NCBI GenBank assembly: GCA_024663395.1
Contig: JANFAH010000055.1
Span: forward strand, 186,001 to 250,000
Direction: 5' to 3'
DNA length: 64,000 nt
Origin: Pisolithus tinctorius
Taxonomy: Eukaryota > Basidiomycota > Agaricomycetes > Boletales > Pisolithaceae
Of the stretch, positions 1-12,097 are shown piece after piece. The notes under the pieces are model-generated. The model worked only from the letters and a program-made list of their open reading frames with translations, searched no databases and had not been told where the DNA came from. Every line of letters starts with the position of its first letter. The stretch's first letter is position 1. A program made the translations under genes and the position numbers.

Positions 1-3000
1 AGACCAGCAAGCATCTTCACAAGGAAAACAGATCCATTCACACCTCAAAGAGTTGAGTACATCATCCAAAACGTTAAAATTGGTAGTGACATAACAGATG
101 CAGAGAAAGAAAAAGTTATTGCACTGATCAATGAGTTTGCAGACATCTATGCATGTGCACTCAGCAAAGTACTACCAATACCAGGAGCAGAAGTAGAATT
201 AAACGTTACAAGTGACACAACCTTCTGCACCACAGTACACCAATGACCAATGAACCCCCCGCAAAGACAGTTCATGAACAAGTGGCTGGACCAAATGCAA
301 GAAGCAGGCCTAATTGAGGAAGCCATCATACCGCACATCAAGCATGTCGCACCAACAGTACTCACACAAAAGATGCACAACAACAGTGGAGGAATGTCAC
401 TCAAAAGCCTACAGGAAGAATGGAACAAGCAATGCAACAAAGCAAATGTGACAAGCCCATTCAAGAACCAAACAAGGACTCCAGGAAAAGAGACCAAGGA
501 GACGAAGATCCCAAATGAACTACTGAAGTGGCAAGTTACACAAAACTTCGCAGAGCTCAACAAGGTCACGCAAGTCCCACCAATGTTCCAAGGGGACATA
601 AGAACGAAGCAACAATGCCTAAGTGGACACAAGTATGTGTCAGTGTTTGATTTTGCATTGGGCTTCTATGCTGTCAACATACCAGAAAAGTGGAGACCCT
701 ACTTCACCTTCTTTGTCAACAGGAGAGGCTACTGGTGGTACAAGTGAATGGCAATGGGGTGGACAGGAGCACCAATGGTGTTCTCAGTGACGGCAACACA
801 ATGCCTACATGACATAATATCAGAAGACACCATGGAACTGTTCATAAATGACATAGCATGCAGCAACAACACTTTCGAAGGAATGCTAACAAAATTATGA
901 CAAATCTTCCAACAGTGCAGAACACACAACCTATCACTATCACCAACAAAGTGCCAACTGTTCATGATGAACACAACATTCACAGGCACAATGGTAGGAC
1001 CACAGGGAGTACAACCCGACCTAGCTAAGTTATTAGCAATTGTTAACTGGAAACAACCCAATACTGCACTCAACTTAATGTCATTCCTCGGACTCACAGG
1101 ACATTTCAGGGATCTCGTCAAAGGATATGCAAAAATAGAAGGACCCCTATGCGACCTGATCAAGGCAGTAGAAGTACCAAAACCAATATCAAAAACCATG
1201 TACTGAAAAGTGATGACCAACCACAAACTAACTGACAAATGGGAGCAAAAACACATAGAAGCATTCCTCAAACTGAAGATTGCACTAATGAGCCAGCCAA
1301 TGCTGCACACACCAAGATACAATGGCACACCATTCATAGTAACCACCAATGGATGTCAGGAGGGATTCGGTACCGTACTAACACAGCATGTCAAAACCCT
1401 AGCACCCAACAGTAAAACAGTGGAAAGAACAGTACCTATAGCCTTCGCATTGAAAAGAACTTCAACAGCTGAGTGCAACTATAAACCATTTCTGTTAGAA
1501 TTCACCGCACTGAAATTCAGACTTGACCACTTTTCAGACATAATATGGGACTTCCCAATTGAAATGGAAACAGACTGAAAGGTGCTCAAAGACATACTAT
1601 CCAACAATGACATCTCAGCTGCACATGCAAGGTGGTGGGACAGAATCATTGCACACAACATAGTAACAGTATGGCACATACCAGGATGCCTCAATGTAGT
1701 AGCAGATGGATTAAGCTGCCAATGGGACAACACCAACCACACAGATGACAATGGCAGCCAATGGACAGTTAACCCAGACACAGAAACAACACTAGGCCTA
1801 GTAAATGACATATTCGCAATTGAAGAGCTAACACAAGACAACAAAACCCTAAGGGACCGCTTCAAGGAGGAACCACTGTTCCTCGAGGTAATTGATGCAA
1901 TACTCAACACAGATGCCAACACTCCCATAAGAGACTGCAGCCGAGCATGGCACAGAGCATCACAATACATATTGACCAAGGAAAGCTCTGGTGAATACAT
2001 GGTGGCACAAGTGTCAGACCAAGACACAAGACAGAATGCATCACACAAGTAGAAGTGCAGGCAAAAGCAAAACATGCACACGAGACGGGAGGACACTGGG
2101 GTAGGGACGCATTGAAAATAGCACTTACTGACAGATATTTCTCCCTGAAACTAGACAACTGGGTAATGAAGGCAATACAAGATTGTGCAAAATGCAAGAA
2201 TTTCGGCACACCAAGAATCAATGCACTACTCAAACCAATAACATGATGACACCCATTTGAACTACTGGTCAGAGACTACTTGTCCATGCCAGAAGGCAAA
2301 GGCAGGTACAACATGCTGGGTCTCTTCTTGGACACATTCTCGCAACATCTATGGGTCACTAAGTTCAAGACAGTGGGCACAGCAAAAACAACAGTAGACA
2401 GCCTGAATGCAATCTTCAACACATTCACACCAGCAGAAACGTTCATGACAGATGGCAGATGACACTTCAACAATGAAACTGTCAAGGAATTTTGCGCTAA
2501 GTGGTCATGCACCCATCACATTGTTGCAGCATACTCACCCTGGATTAACAGCCTGGTAGAAGGCATGAATAAACTATTGCTACATGTACTAAAACGACTG
2601 TGCACACCCAACATAGGGGTGGACGATGCAATGGAAAAAGACTGGAGCAAACTGCCAAGAATGTGGCCAGACCACCTAGACAATGTGGTGCGAGCACTAA
2701 ACAACAGAATACTACTGTTCCTCAAGTACATGCCAAAGGAGCTACTACTGGGGCTGGTAGTCAACACAAAATGCACAGACACAACCCTAAGCATGACCAA
2801 ACCAACAACCTCAGACACCGCGATACACATGGCATATGTAGCACAGCAGCAACTGGATGGGTACAACGAAGCCATCAAACATGCAATAAAAAGAAAGGCA
2901 GTGTTCGATCGTCATGTGCTACAGCACCATCATGTGGAGGTAGTGTTCACACAAGGAGAAATGGTTCAGGTGTACAGAAGTGACCTGGACTACACGTTCA

Positions 3001-3056
3001 AAACCGAATGAAAGATCCTACCTAAGTGGTCCCAACCATATAGAGTAACTATGTGG
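1..3056 (+). pseudogene. Ty3/gypsy pol remnant (RT, RNase H, integrase)
   Basis: Cut by the window edge at its 5' side. One reading frame runs from base 1 to about 2050, then a shift leads to the next frame up to 3056. In order I see a segment upstream of RT, the RT (FDFALGFYAVNIPEKWRPYF, then GWTGAP near 760), RNase H near 1330-1600, the integrase zinc region (HETGGHWG near 2080, then CAKC near 2200) and an integrase core with D, D and E near 2270, 2450 and 2560. The catalytic RT box reads FIND instead of the usual FVDD, and the RNase H box reads TTNG instead of TDG or TDA, so both active sites have lost an Asp. In-frame stops at 244, 745, 898, 1204, 1576, 2244, 2460 and 3009 are all TGA. 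At 745 and 898 the family consensus is Arg, which fits CGA-to-TGA decay. The protein resumes beyond the solo LTR at 3936. Confidence 0.9.
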
Positions 3057-3061
3057 CTAAG

Positions 3062-3930
3062 TGTCATGGCCATGACACCAGCATAAGCCCCTAACACCTA
3101 CACCGCCCTCCTCCAACATGTTCCCACACTTCTCTGCCCTCTTCCGACATGTTCCCACACGTCTCCGCCCTCTTCCGACATGTTCCCACATGTCTCCGCC
3201 CTCCTCCGACGTGTTCCTGCGCTCCTCCAACCCTCCCGACACATCTCCACACCTCTCCAAGGTCCCCTGTCCATGTTCTGACCAACTCCGCTGAACTCCG
3301 CCCTAAGGTTGGTCACATGGGCTGTCGGACTTGTGGCCCTGCATTCTAGATAGGGTTCTGCCCTCATGTCAGTTTTCTCCATTCTTCCGCTCCTTTGGTA
3401 TTTACCCTCTCTTCCTCGTTGTAGTAGTTTCTTTGTCTCAGTTAAGGTCCCCGTCATCCCTACCCTCTATCCCTTGTGTCGGAAGGACTCTAACCCACTA
3501 TACACTTATTGGTTTACATTCCATACTGCACCGCCCTTGACCTACATCATATATAAGGCCACGTAGTACTCCGATGTAATCAGTACAAATATCGAATAAA
3601 GTCCCCACCTTCGACTCCCTCTCAGTCCCCTCCAGAGTTTCGTCTCCACTTCCTCTGAGTCCACTCCACCTCTGAAATACGAGGGCTGAGCTCGCGCAAG
3701 GGGGCAGTGCACTAGCTGAACCCAACGCCCTCTCATCCGACCTCCGACTCCGACTCCGACTCCGCCCTCAGCCTCTGAAACTTCCCTTCATACCCCTCCG
3801 CTCACTGTTCGTCGAATATCTCGCCACCCAGTGGTCAGATTCGCTTCAGACTTCGACCGCTGTACTCCGCAGCCCAACCCGCTCCAACTCCGCCCTAAGA
3901 AGGAGCCAGGGGTGTTGTCCGACTTTGACA
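3062..3930 (+). mobile_element. Solo LTR, family C (869 bp), TSD CTAAG
   Basis: It starts TGTCATGG and ends TTTGACA, and is flanked by a perfect 5-bp duplication CTAAG at 3057-3061 and 3931-3935. A second copy of the family is at 51612-52433. Inside are about four 30-bp pyrimidine-rich repeats (3110-3215, CCTCTTCCGACATGTTCCC), a TATATAAGG box near 3550 and AATAAA at 3595, the usual U3/R layout in plus orientation. Removing LTR plus one duplication rejoins the flanking pol reading frame. No gag or pol lies inside, so this is a recombined solo LTR. Short ORFs through the 30-bp repeats are not credible genes. Confidence 0.93.
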
Positions 3931-3935
3931 CTAAG

Positions 3936-4285
3936 GAACTCATACAGGTTAGAAACACTAAATGGAAACCCAGTAGCAGGGGAGTTCAGCACATGATGCC
4001 TACGAGCATTCACACCAAGACAAGGAACACAACTCCACATGGAACAAATGGAACACATAAGGATGATAAGGGAACAGGAAGAGAGCACAGGAAATGACAC
4101 AATGGAGAGAAAAAAATGGTGAGGGTGGTACTGGAGAAGCTAAAGCAGTGGGTGAGATGGCCAGTGAGGGAGCTGAGGCAGACCAGAGCCAGAGGGGCAA
4201 GGAAAGGCAGGGAGGACATGCCAGGTCACAGACGACGAGGACGTTGTCATCTTTTGAAGGGGGCACATGGAGTAGGGGGACCTAG
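3936..4285 (+). pseudogene. C-terminal tail of the gypsy pol split by the solo LTR
   Basis: The frame broken at 3061 continues here with a stretch typical of the end of Agaricomycete gypsy integrases (NSYRLETLNGNP, then GEF and a Leu/Arg-rich segment before PRQGT). A TGA near 3996 stands where the family has Arg. The frame then slips, probably in the A-run near 4108, into an acidic tail that ends near 4285 next to a purine-rich stretch (GAAGGGGGCACATGGAG), which could be the polypurine tract. I could not place a 3' LTR for this old element. Confidence 0.7.
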
Positions 4286-4930
4286 GGTCCGAGGGAAGGA
4301 GCACAGCCACATCGGGCTTAGTCAGACGGAGGCAGACATGGATGCGATGTGTTTAGTAGATACAGTGTGTGCCACAGTGGGCAACAAGCTCAGTTCATTG
4401 TTCATCAGACTCACTCTGACTACTCCAACATTGAATCTGTGGCTGCACTACAACCCAGGGACAATCATTGCATTTTCAGGTTCAGCATTGGAGCATGGGG
4501 TGGGAGCTGTAGACAGTGACAGAGCATGCCTGGCATACTACATGCATGCCTACATACATCAGTCAGTGCATGTTCCCATGTGTCAATCACTGCAGATGGA
4601 TGACCTACTACCTAGACCAGTTGCAACTGGAGAACTGTTGATTTGAAGCTGCAAAATTTAATGTAATATTTAGTAGGTGATGCAGATCTCATATTTTATT
4701 AGGATATGCTGGCTCTCAAACTTCAGACAGGCAGTGTTGCCAAGATTTTGCAAATGGGTGGGTGCTTAGACATCATAGATTGGGCAGGTACTCAGAGCTA
4801 AAGGGTGTGCATCATAAACTGCAACAAAGGTAAAACTACTCAGGCCATCATGCAGATGGGCAGATTGTCAGACATCATGTGGATGGGCAGGGGTTCAGAC
4901 ATCATGTGAATGGGCAGTACCTCATAAATG
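4286..4930. other. No gene seen
   Basis: There is no convincing reading frame. Near 4750-4930 short imperfect repeats of a motif like GATGGGCAG and CAGACATCATGTG occur. This could be the remains of the 3' LTR of the gypsy element to the left, but I found no second copy in the window to test that. Confidence 0.4.
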
Positions 4931-6104
4931 ATCAACTTTCACAGCAATGTATATACAACCAACTCCACAGTCAAAAACATGTAAACTATTGAAGCAGCAT
5001 GCCCAACAACCCATGCAATGCCCACCACCTAGCATAGAAATGGTCAATTTGTCAACCCTGACCATTGACAACATTGGCATATTTCCAAATATTTTTGATG
5101 CAGTAGTTTACCTGCTCTTTGATATGGCCATCGAGACAGTCTGCAATTGGTGCCTCAGGCAATGGCCATAAGCCCTGGGCCATCATCAACTATTTGCAGC
5201 GATGAGAATAAGTGGCATACCTTAAAAAAATCCCAGGCTGCAGAAAACAATCCCTTGCCTTGCAATCTTTGGGAATCTGCTGCATATTCCTCAGAATGAT
5301 ATAGCCACCAAGGGAATGCAAAGCCGGAATTGGGATCAGCTGTGTGTGGGGTCCAATGCAGGACGATGGTGTGATGTTGTCGATTATGCAAAATGTGCTA
5401 AGGGGAATTAGCTGCATTTGATTGTGGAAGCTAACCTCGTCAATGATCTTGGTGTCTGAGGTATGCATGGTAGCATGCTGGGAGGGGAGGAGTATAACTG
5501 GCATGCAACACTGTCACCAGAATCAAGCTATTAAGCTGATTCTGAAGGAATTATGTATCAGTCCCACATGGTGAAAAATTGATGTAAAACCTACCAAGTC
5601 CATTGCTAGGTTTGCAAACCAATGTGTGGGCCATCCTGTGATATCAGCAGTCTGCTTCAGATGTATAGAGGCCACCTCGATCCAGCATGCCAAGTAGAGG
5701 ATACCCATCTCTACCACAGACTGGCAAGATGGGTGTGATTGGCTGGCAATGAATGGCTCAGGACAATTTTCAAAGGCAGAACACAGATAACAAACAACTT
5801 CCATCAAATTGAGCATATTGATGAGTCAAAGGCCCTGAGAGGCTGCACCATACTGGTCCCTTGCAGCTGTGCCCAATTCTCTTGCAATGGCATTCACAGC
5901 CCACACAAGGTGCCTATTGAGGGTGGGATTGAATGGTGTGTCGCTGGGAGTGGTGTTTCCATGGTAGCAAGATACCACAGCATGTAAGGTGAGTAGGACT
6001 AAAATTATCAATGTCAATGGTGTATCAGATTAAGCTCATGCCCATACCTTGATCGCAATGTGGAACAGGTGCCAATCCCATTGTTCCATTTGAATAGATT
6101 GCTG
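4931..6104 (-). pseudogene. Decayed gene of unknown function (downstream part)
   Basis: On the minus strand two to three adjacent open stretches (6017-5826, 5816-5523, 5504-5155) read as ordinary protein: DTPFNPTLNRHLVWAVNA, PTHWFANLAMDLVGF, IPIPALHSLGGYI. They are separated by single stops or shifts, so this looks like one old gene. I recognise no catalytic motif and assign no function. Fragments with similar character occur at 6782-6901 and 13753-15060 on the same strand, on the other sides of an LTR and of the full gypsy element. They may be earlier exons of the same gene. A gene of some transposon is the most likely origin given the setting, but that is inference. Confidence 0.45.
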
Positions 6105-6781
6105 TGTCAAGGTCTAGAGAGTGGTTTGGAAGCAAGTCCAACACTAAAGAACAGAACTCCAACTAGTGGAGAGATGGCAGGAATGAAGTCCGCCAAAGTA
6201 AAGGCAGAGCAGAGTGAGGGCATCGGGTTTAGCTCATGCACTACCCCCTTGCACGATCTCAGCCCTCATATTTCAGAGGGAGAGTACAGACAGAAGGTCC
6301 GAGGTAACTCCGACAGACAGAAGACAGGGTCAGGAGGAGTAGGAACTAAGTTGATATTCATACTGAGGAATGGCAGAGTATGATACATGCTTTTATACTA
6401 CTATGGAGGTACAGTAACCAGAATCGGAACTGACATATGGAGACTCATAAATTTTCAAGTAAAATTTCCTGGATGATGAATGAAGGGTAGACGGAGGATA
6501 TACGAATGGGTAACACAGAACATCCAGAAAAGGAAACAGTCCAGGTGCTGGACCATGTGGTGCACGTGCTGCGGAGTACCTAGCTGCAGAGGTAGTCACA
6601 TGACCCCTCAGAGAATGGTCCACTCGGTCCGGTAGGAGAACAACACAAGTCCGACAGCAGTCAGAGTGGAGATGGTTCATAACCAACAGAAGTTGGGCAG
6701 AGTTGGTGCGGAGTGAGCAGATGACCAGCAGAAAAGGTTGCAGAGTGAGTAAAGACCTATGATGAATGCACGGTTATGACA
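6105..6781. mobile_element. LTR, family B copy A (677 bp), internally deleted
   Basis: It matches the LTRs at 39470-40183 and 62655-63323 over nearly its whole length. It begins TGTCAAG and ends TTATGACA, but about 37 bp just inside the left end, present in the other two copies, are missing. The flanks (TGCTG and GACCC) do not match, so no target duplication is visible. This copy is therefore rearranged or lies at a deletion border. No element body is attached and the orientation is not settled. Confidence 0.85.
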
Positions 6782-6901
6782 GACCCCTCCTCAGTTGGGT
6801 TGTCAGTGAAAGGAATGCTCTCCAAGCCATCTTCATCTGCATATTCTGAGTGGTCCAGTAGTTCAGTTGTGTACTTGCTCCCTGAGTGCAGATCAGGGTT
6901 T
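6782..6901 (-). pseudogene. Short coding-like fragment between two LTRs
   Basis: The minus strand reads through this stretch with an acidic, unbroken peptide (YADEDGLESIPFTDN). It ends at the target duplication GGTTT (6897-6901) of the full gypsy element. On the far side of that element (13753 onward) the minus strand again reads as acidic protein (DSDDEADEDAYLPTL). The gypsy element thus probably landed in one coding sequence. The function is unknown. Confidence 0.4.
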
Positions 6902-7353
6902 TGTTATGCTCGACCGAAGTCAAGATGTAAGGAGAGCTCAGACGCAGTCTAAGGTTTCTACTGAGCAACGGCTGCAGTAACCTCTGTAAATGACAGAGGA
7001 TTTGGGGCAACGCCGGTAAGAGTGGTCCTGGTTAGGGACACTGAGGGCAAAGTTCTGAGGAATGCTGCGTATGATTGAGCAGCTCAAGTCTGGGTTTCCA
7101 GGACTTCAGCTGGCAGTCTAAATACTACACAGAGACAGACCACGAGCTATCCGCATGTAACGAGGTAACCACACCATTGGTTGAACAATGACGACACACG
7201 TCCTATGCATGTAACGAGCAAGTAACGCTAGTGGTGGAGATAAGGAGCCGTCGGAACAGAGAGAAGATGGCTTGAAAAGGAAATTAAGTCCAATGGATCA
7301 ACAACGAGGTAAACATACAATGGAAAAGGAAAAGTTAGGGGTGAAACGTAACA
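6902..7353 (-). repeat. 3' LTR of the full gypsy element
   Basis: It is 452 bp, the same length as its partner at 13296-13747. It is preceded on the element strand by the purine tract at 7354-7366. The left plus-strand border is the target duplication GGTTT. Confidence 0.95.
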
Positions 7354-7366
7354 TTACCCCCTTTCT
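7354..7366 (-). other. Polypurine tract of the full gypsy element
   Basis: On the minus strand AGAAAGGGGGTAA lies directly against the 3' LTR, the expected place for the plus-strand primer of reverse transcription. Confidence 0.75.
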
Positions 7367-7390
7367 AAGCATTGAAGTCCCCGACTTCAA

Positions 7391-8305
7391 CTACTCTCCA
7401 TAAGGCTCTCTGGTCATGTTGCTGATGGTGGAGTTGTCAAAATCAAAGTCGTTGTCATACAAATCGTTATCCTCGCTCCCGACGAGGGTACGATCGTCCA
7501 CCACCCCGGGAGTGGTGATTCTTTCCTGTAAAGGCCCTCAGGGGGCCAGAGAAGGACACTGGGCTTGAGTGTGTCCAGGATGAGTAGTGCGGCAAAGAGG
7601 GCACTCGTAGAGCCCACAGTTAATACGAATATGGCTGAGACAGCGGCAAACATAGCATGTCTGGCGATAGTGCGGGTCGGATGGAGTAAGAGGCCTATCA
7701 AACTCAGTCATAGCGTTTAACACAGGGGACGGCGGTAGCTGCGCAAGAGTTTCGACAATGTTTAATGTGTAGTCGAGTTCTGCACAGGAGACGCCTAAGG
7801 CAGTCTCAGGGTTTACTTCAGCCGGGGAGTTGTGAGACTCGCAAGGTCAGGGGTTAGGGCCTGACAGGCAACAGGCGCGGGGTCGGTCAGCTCTTCTGAG
7901 AGAGCGAGAGGATCGGAAGGAAGACGACGGCGACGATGCCGGAGGGGAGGACAATGCAGAGGAAACCAGAGGGGAGGTAGCAGTCGGGGGTCTTCGAGAC
8001 CCAGGAGGGGGAGGTGTGATCAGTGTTGGATATTGATGGATGTTATAAATGAGGTCTGCACCTCCAAGAATGTCAAAGAGTCTGAGAAGCAGGGGGACCT
8101 GCTGGAGGGCGATTTCACCCAGGATAGTATGGGCAGGGGACAGAAGAGGGTTCTGGGTATTCACGTATCTAGAAAGTTCCTCAAGCCGAAGGGCTTGGAT
8201 GGTGGTGTGATAGACAAGGTCGAGGGGGGAGTTCTCATCTAACTCATGGTAGATGGTGCCGATAACAGCGGGGTCGGCGCCGAAGAGTCTATAAGAAGCG
8301 ATCAT
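7391..8305 (-). pseudogene. Third ORF of the gypsy element: protein with two zinc knuckles
   Basis: This is a 304-codon frame placed after pol and before the polypurine tract, where an env-like or accessory gene would be. It lies in the same frame as pol, 21 nt beyond a genuine TAA (8327-8329). The N-terminal 110 residues look helical. A Ser/Pro-rich linker follows. Two zinc knuckles come next: C217-C220-H225-C230 (CX2CX4HX4C) and C235-C238-H245-C250. The tail is acidic and Asp/Asn-rich. Two in-frame stops, at 7847 and 7538, are both TGA, which fits lost Arg codons. The knuckles suggest nucleic-acid binding, like a second nucleocapsid. No transmembrane segment or signal peptide is apparent, so it is not a typical envelope protein. 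I do not know a name for it. Confidence 0.7.
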
Positions 8306-8326
8306 CTGATCGCAAGCTGGCTGTCG

Positions 8327-11300
8327 TTAACAACAAGCGAATGGGGTGTGGCGGCGAGAAGGTTCATGGGGGTAGGTGTAGCGACAAGGGGGCATTTTGA
8401 GAATGATATTTCTGACGGTGCGAGTGGAACATCGAGTGGGTTGTTTCTGAGGGGGAAAGTCCTTTGGGAAACGTTTCTTATAAGTGGAGAGCATATTGTC
8501 CGCGTGTTCAAGGTGTGATTCTTTTTGCCACAAGTTTTCGGAAGAAGGGTAACCCTTCCATTTAATTAAAAAGGTGTGTTCGCGGCTGGACCTTTTATGG
8601 CTGACTATCGCCTCAACTTCATACTCCTCCTCCTCGTTGACAAGGTCAGGTGGTGGAGTTGGGAAGTTTGGTCCATGAACATCATTTTCACGATAGGGTG
8701 ACAGGAGAGAAGTGTGGAAGATGTTGTGGATTTTCCAACGCACAGGAATCGTGAGGCGATATGTGATCGGAGATAGGACGTCAGAGATAGTGAAGGGTCC
8801 TTCTCGTTTGGGTGCAAGCTTCCTATTTTCATAGGAGCATTTCAAATTTCGAGCTTCTAGCCAGACCTTATCGCCTTTCTGGAATGGGGTGAAGGGTCAT
8901 GACGAGCAGTCTTTCATTGTTTTTCTGGCTAGGTCGTGGGCCACTAGGGCTTCTTCTCTAGCTTTTTGGAGTTCATCGAGTCTAGACTTGGCAGCAGGAA
9001 GGTGGGTTTCCGTGATCAGGGACGGAAGTGGTTTTGGTTCATATCTGTACATGAGGTAGAATGGAGATTGATGGGTGACGGAATGGGGGTGGTGATTATG
9101 CATGAACTCTGCCATAGGGAGGTTCTTTACCCACGAGGTAGGGTCGTTTTGGCAGAAGATGTGGAGATAAGTTTCCACCTCCTGGTTTACACGTTCGGTT
9201 TCTCCATCAGTTTGTGGGTGATACGCCGTTGACAAGGCGAGGGAGTATCCCAGAAGGGAAGCAAGTTCTTTAGCAAATGTAGAGGCGAACTGAGGGCCTC
9301 GGTCAGATATGATTTTGTCATACAACCCAAAGCGGGAGTAGACCTTTTTGAAAAACAATGCTGCGATGTCAGCAGCGGGGGCGGTTTTCTTCGTTGGTGT
9401 TAAAATTACCCCCTTTGTAAGCCCATGGTCTACCACGACCAAAAGGGAATGACAGCTGTTAGAAACAGGTAAACTGGTAACCAGATCGCAAGAGATCTGT
9501 TGGAAGGGGCGGGTCGAGGTGGAGGGGATAGGCGTAAGGGGAGGTGTCGTTGGGTGGGTGTTTACCTTATTTTGCTGGCAAGTAGCACAGCCTTCAACAT
9601 ATTTTCGGACAAAGGTTGCAAGTCCAGGCCACCAAAACGCGGATGAAACGAGTAACCGAGTTCTTAGGACACCGGGGTGTCCAGCAGAGGGGTGATCATG
9701 GTGGTTGGACACAATGGTCCATCAGAGGGTAGGGTCATCAGGAATATATACCCAATCCTTATAAAGCAACACTCCATTGTTGAACCTCCAGTCAGAGAGG
9801 TGAGATTTAAACGGCAGTGGCATATCAACATTTTCTATGGCATGAAGTGCCATTTGGACGATGGGGTCTTTCATGGAGGAAGAGGCAACCTTCTGAGTAA
9901 GGTTGGTATCGATGAGGTTGACGAACAAGGTCTGCGGGAGGAGGGTAACTCCTTTGTTGTCCTTGTCATCATCAGGGATGTGGTCGGGTCAGCGGGAAAG
10001 TGCATCAGGTGCAGCCAGGTCTTTTCCTGGAACGTGTTCAAGTTGCAGATCAAAGTCTGCGAGATCAAGGAGCCAATGGGCCTGTCGACGATTCAGGTTT
10101 TGTGGGGCTTTGAAGTATGTCAAGTTTTTATGGTCTGTAAAGACCCTGACAGGGAACGGTGACCCATGGAGATAGTGTCTCCACATTTTCAAACCTCATA
10201 TGACCCCTAACAATTCTCTGTCAAATATATTGTAGTTCCTTCCTGCCGGATTGAACGACTGAGAAATGAAGGCACAAGGTTGCCACTGTCCGTTTGAGTC
10301 TTCCTGGAGGAGGATTCCTCCTGTTGCATATTTAGATGCATCGGTAGAGATTGCGAATGGTTGTGAGACATCTGGCATTCGGAGGGTAGGTTGTGCCATA
10401 AATATCCTTTTCAGGAGTTCAAAGGTGGTCTGGCATTTCTTAGACCATTCCCAAGTGACAGTTTTCTTTGTTAGGTCGATGGGTGGTCGGGCGATATCGG
10501 AGTAATAGGGGACGAATCTCCTATAAAAGTTTGCGAATCCTGAAAAGGATCGCACATCCTTGACCTTTTTTGGGACAGGCCATTCGGCGATGCCTTGGAC
10601 TTTAATGGGGTCCATGGTGACGGTGTTCTCCTTGATGATCATTCCGAGGTATTCCACCTCAGCCAGATCAAAGTGACACTTTTCTAGTTTTAAGGGAAGG
10701 GAGAGTTCTCTCATTCTTTCAAGAACACGGCGGGTCTGTCGGCTATGTTCTTTGGGGTCATTGGAGAAGATCAGGAGATCATCCATGTAGATGACCAACC
10801 ATCCTTCAGCAATCATGTCTCTGAAAGAGTCGTTCATGAATCGTTGGAAGGTGGTGGGGGAATTACACAATCCGCAGAACATAACGGTTGGTTCAAAGAG
10901 TCCTTTGTGTGTGACAAATGCTGCTTTCCATTGGTCCCCTTCTTTGATGCGGATGTTGTTGTAGCCCAACCTGACATCCATCTTTGTGAAGATGGAGGCT
11001 CCCTTTAGTTTGTCTACAAGGTCCGAAATGAGGGGAAGGGGGTATGCATCCTTCACCATATTCTTGTTCAGATACCTATAGTCTTGGCAGGGTCGCAGGG
11101 AGCCATCCTTCTTTCCTACGAAGAAGAAGGGGGCAGCTTGGGGAGACTTCGAGGGACAGATCTTTCCTTCTCGAAGGTTTTCTTCGATAAACTTTTCTGC
11201 GGACTCTCGCTCGGAGGGAGAGAGAGGATATGCCTTGGCCACCTTGGGGACGAAGTCTTCTACAAGGTTTATGGCATGGTCGTATGGCCGTGATGGAGGT

Positions 11301-12097
11301 AAAACCCCATCGGATGGTTTCTCAAAAACCGAGGCGAAGTCTTTGTACTTTTCAGGGAGGACGGCCTTCAGTTTCTTTCTGTGTTCTTCTTGGGCTAGTT
11401 GCATAGCCGTGGTGATTTTTCGAAGAAGACTATTGTTGGGATTAATCTTCTTTGCTTCTTCGACAAGTTTCCCAACCGACATCACGAAGTGTGCTCGGAT
11501 GGTTTCGTCCTCTGGTTCTTTGTAATCCATGAACTTGTTTATCCCTTTCTTTTCAGCAGGGGACACAAGATTCACAGTTGATTCTTCGACAGCAACAGAA
11601 GAGACATTGTATCTTAATTCTTTGGATCTATCGGTTCTTTCATCGATAGACAGGGTGCCCATCCTCCAGTCGACAACTGGGTTGTTCTCTTGCAGCCAAG
11701 GGAGACCCAGGATGACATTTTCTGTTCCACAATTGATGACATGAAAGAAGGACTGATGAACAAGTCCTTTAACCTTGAAGTAGAGGGTGGCGGAAAACAA
11801 TATTCTTCCCTTTGAGTTCTGAGTTCCATTGGCATTTTTTGTGAGGATGGGTTTGGCGAGGTGTTGAGTGGGGATTCGGTGTTTTCACACAAAACCCCAG
11901 TTGATGCAGGAAATTTCTGCTCCAGAGTCAACCAGAGCGGTGGTGTTGACGACTTTCTGAGTAGTTTCTGATGCGTAAAGGGAGATGGGGATCTGCATAG
12001 TACGTTCTGGTGTAGACATTACAAGTACAGGTGCAACAGAGACTAAACTGTCCTTAATTTGGGGAACATCTGGCGTCAATGCAGAGTTCCCATTCAA
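8327..12097 (-). pseudogene. pol: Pol polyprotein of the full gypsy element
   Basis: A single minus-strand frame of 1257 codons is interrupted only by TGA codons at about 11885, 10196, 9989, 9722 and 8897. In order: aspartic protease (VDSGAEISCI near 11930), RT with an intact YMDD box (near 10780), RNase H (STDAS near 10340; FTDHKNL near 10150), integrase zinc finger (NHHDHPSAGHPG, then CATCQQNK), integrase core (D in SCDLV, D in ISDRGPQF, E in AYHPQTDGETE) and a C-terminal chromodomain (EYEVEAIVSHKR, then FLIKWKGYPSSENLW near 8560). The chromodomain is the mark of chromoviruses, which steer integration to modified chromatin. The frame overlaps the end of gag and is -1 relative to it, so a -1 frameshift is the likely way of expressing pol. 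Reading the TGAs as Arg would open the whole frame, so the copy was probably active not long ago. Confidence 0.95.

Noticed and set aside
3057..3457. Minus-strand ORFs with repeated EHVGRGRR-like peptides
   Set aside because: They arise from the 30-bp pyrimidine repeats inside an LTR; the family copy at 51612 has a different repeat number and no kept frame.
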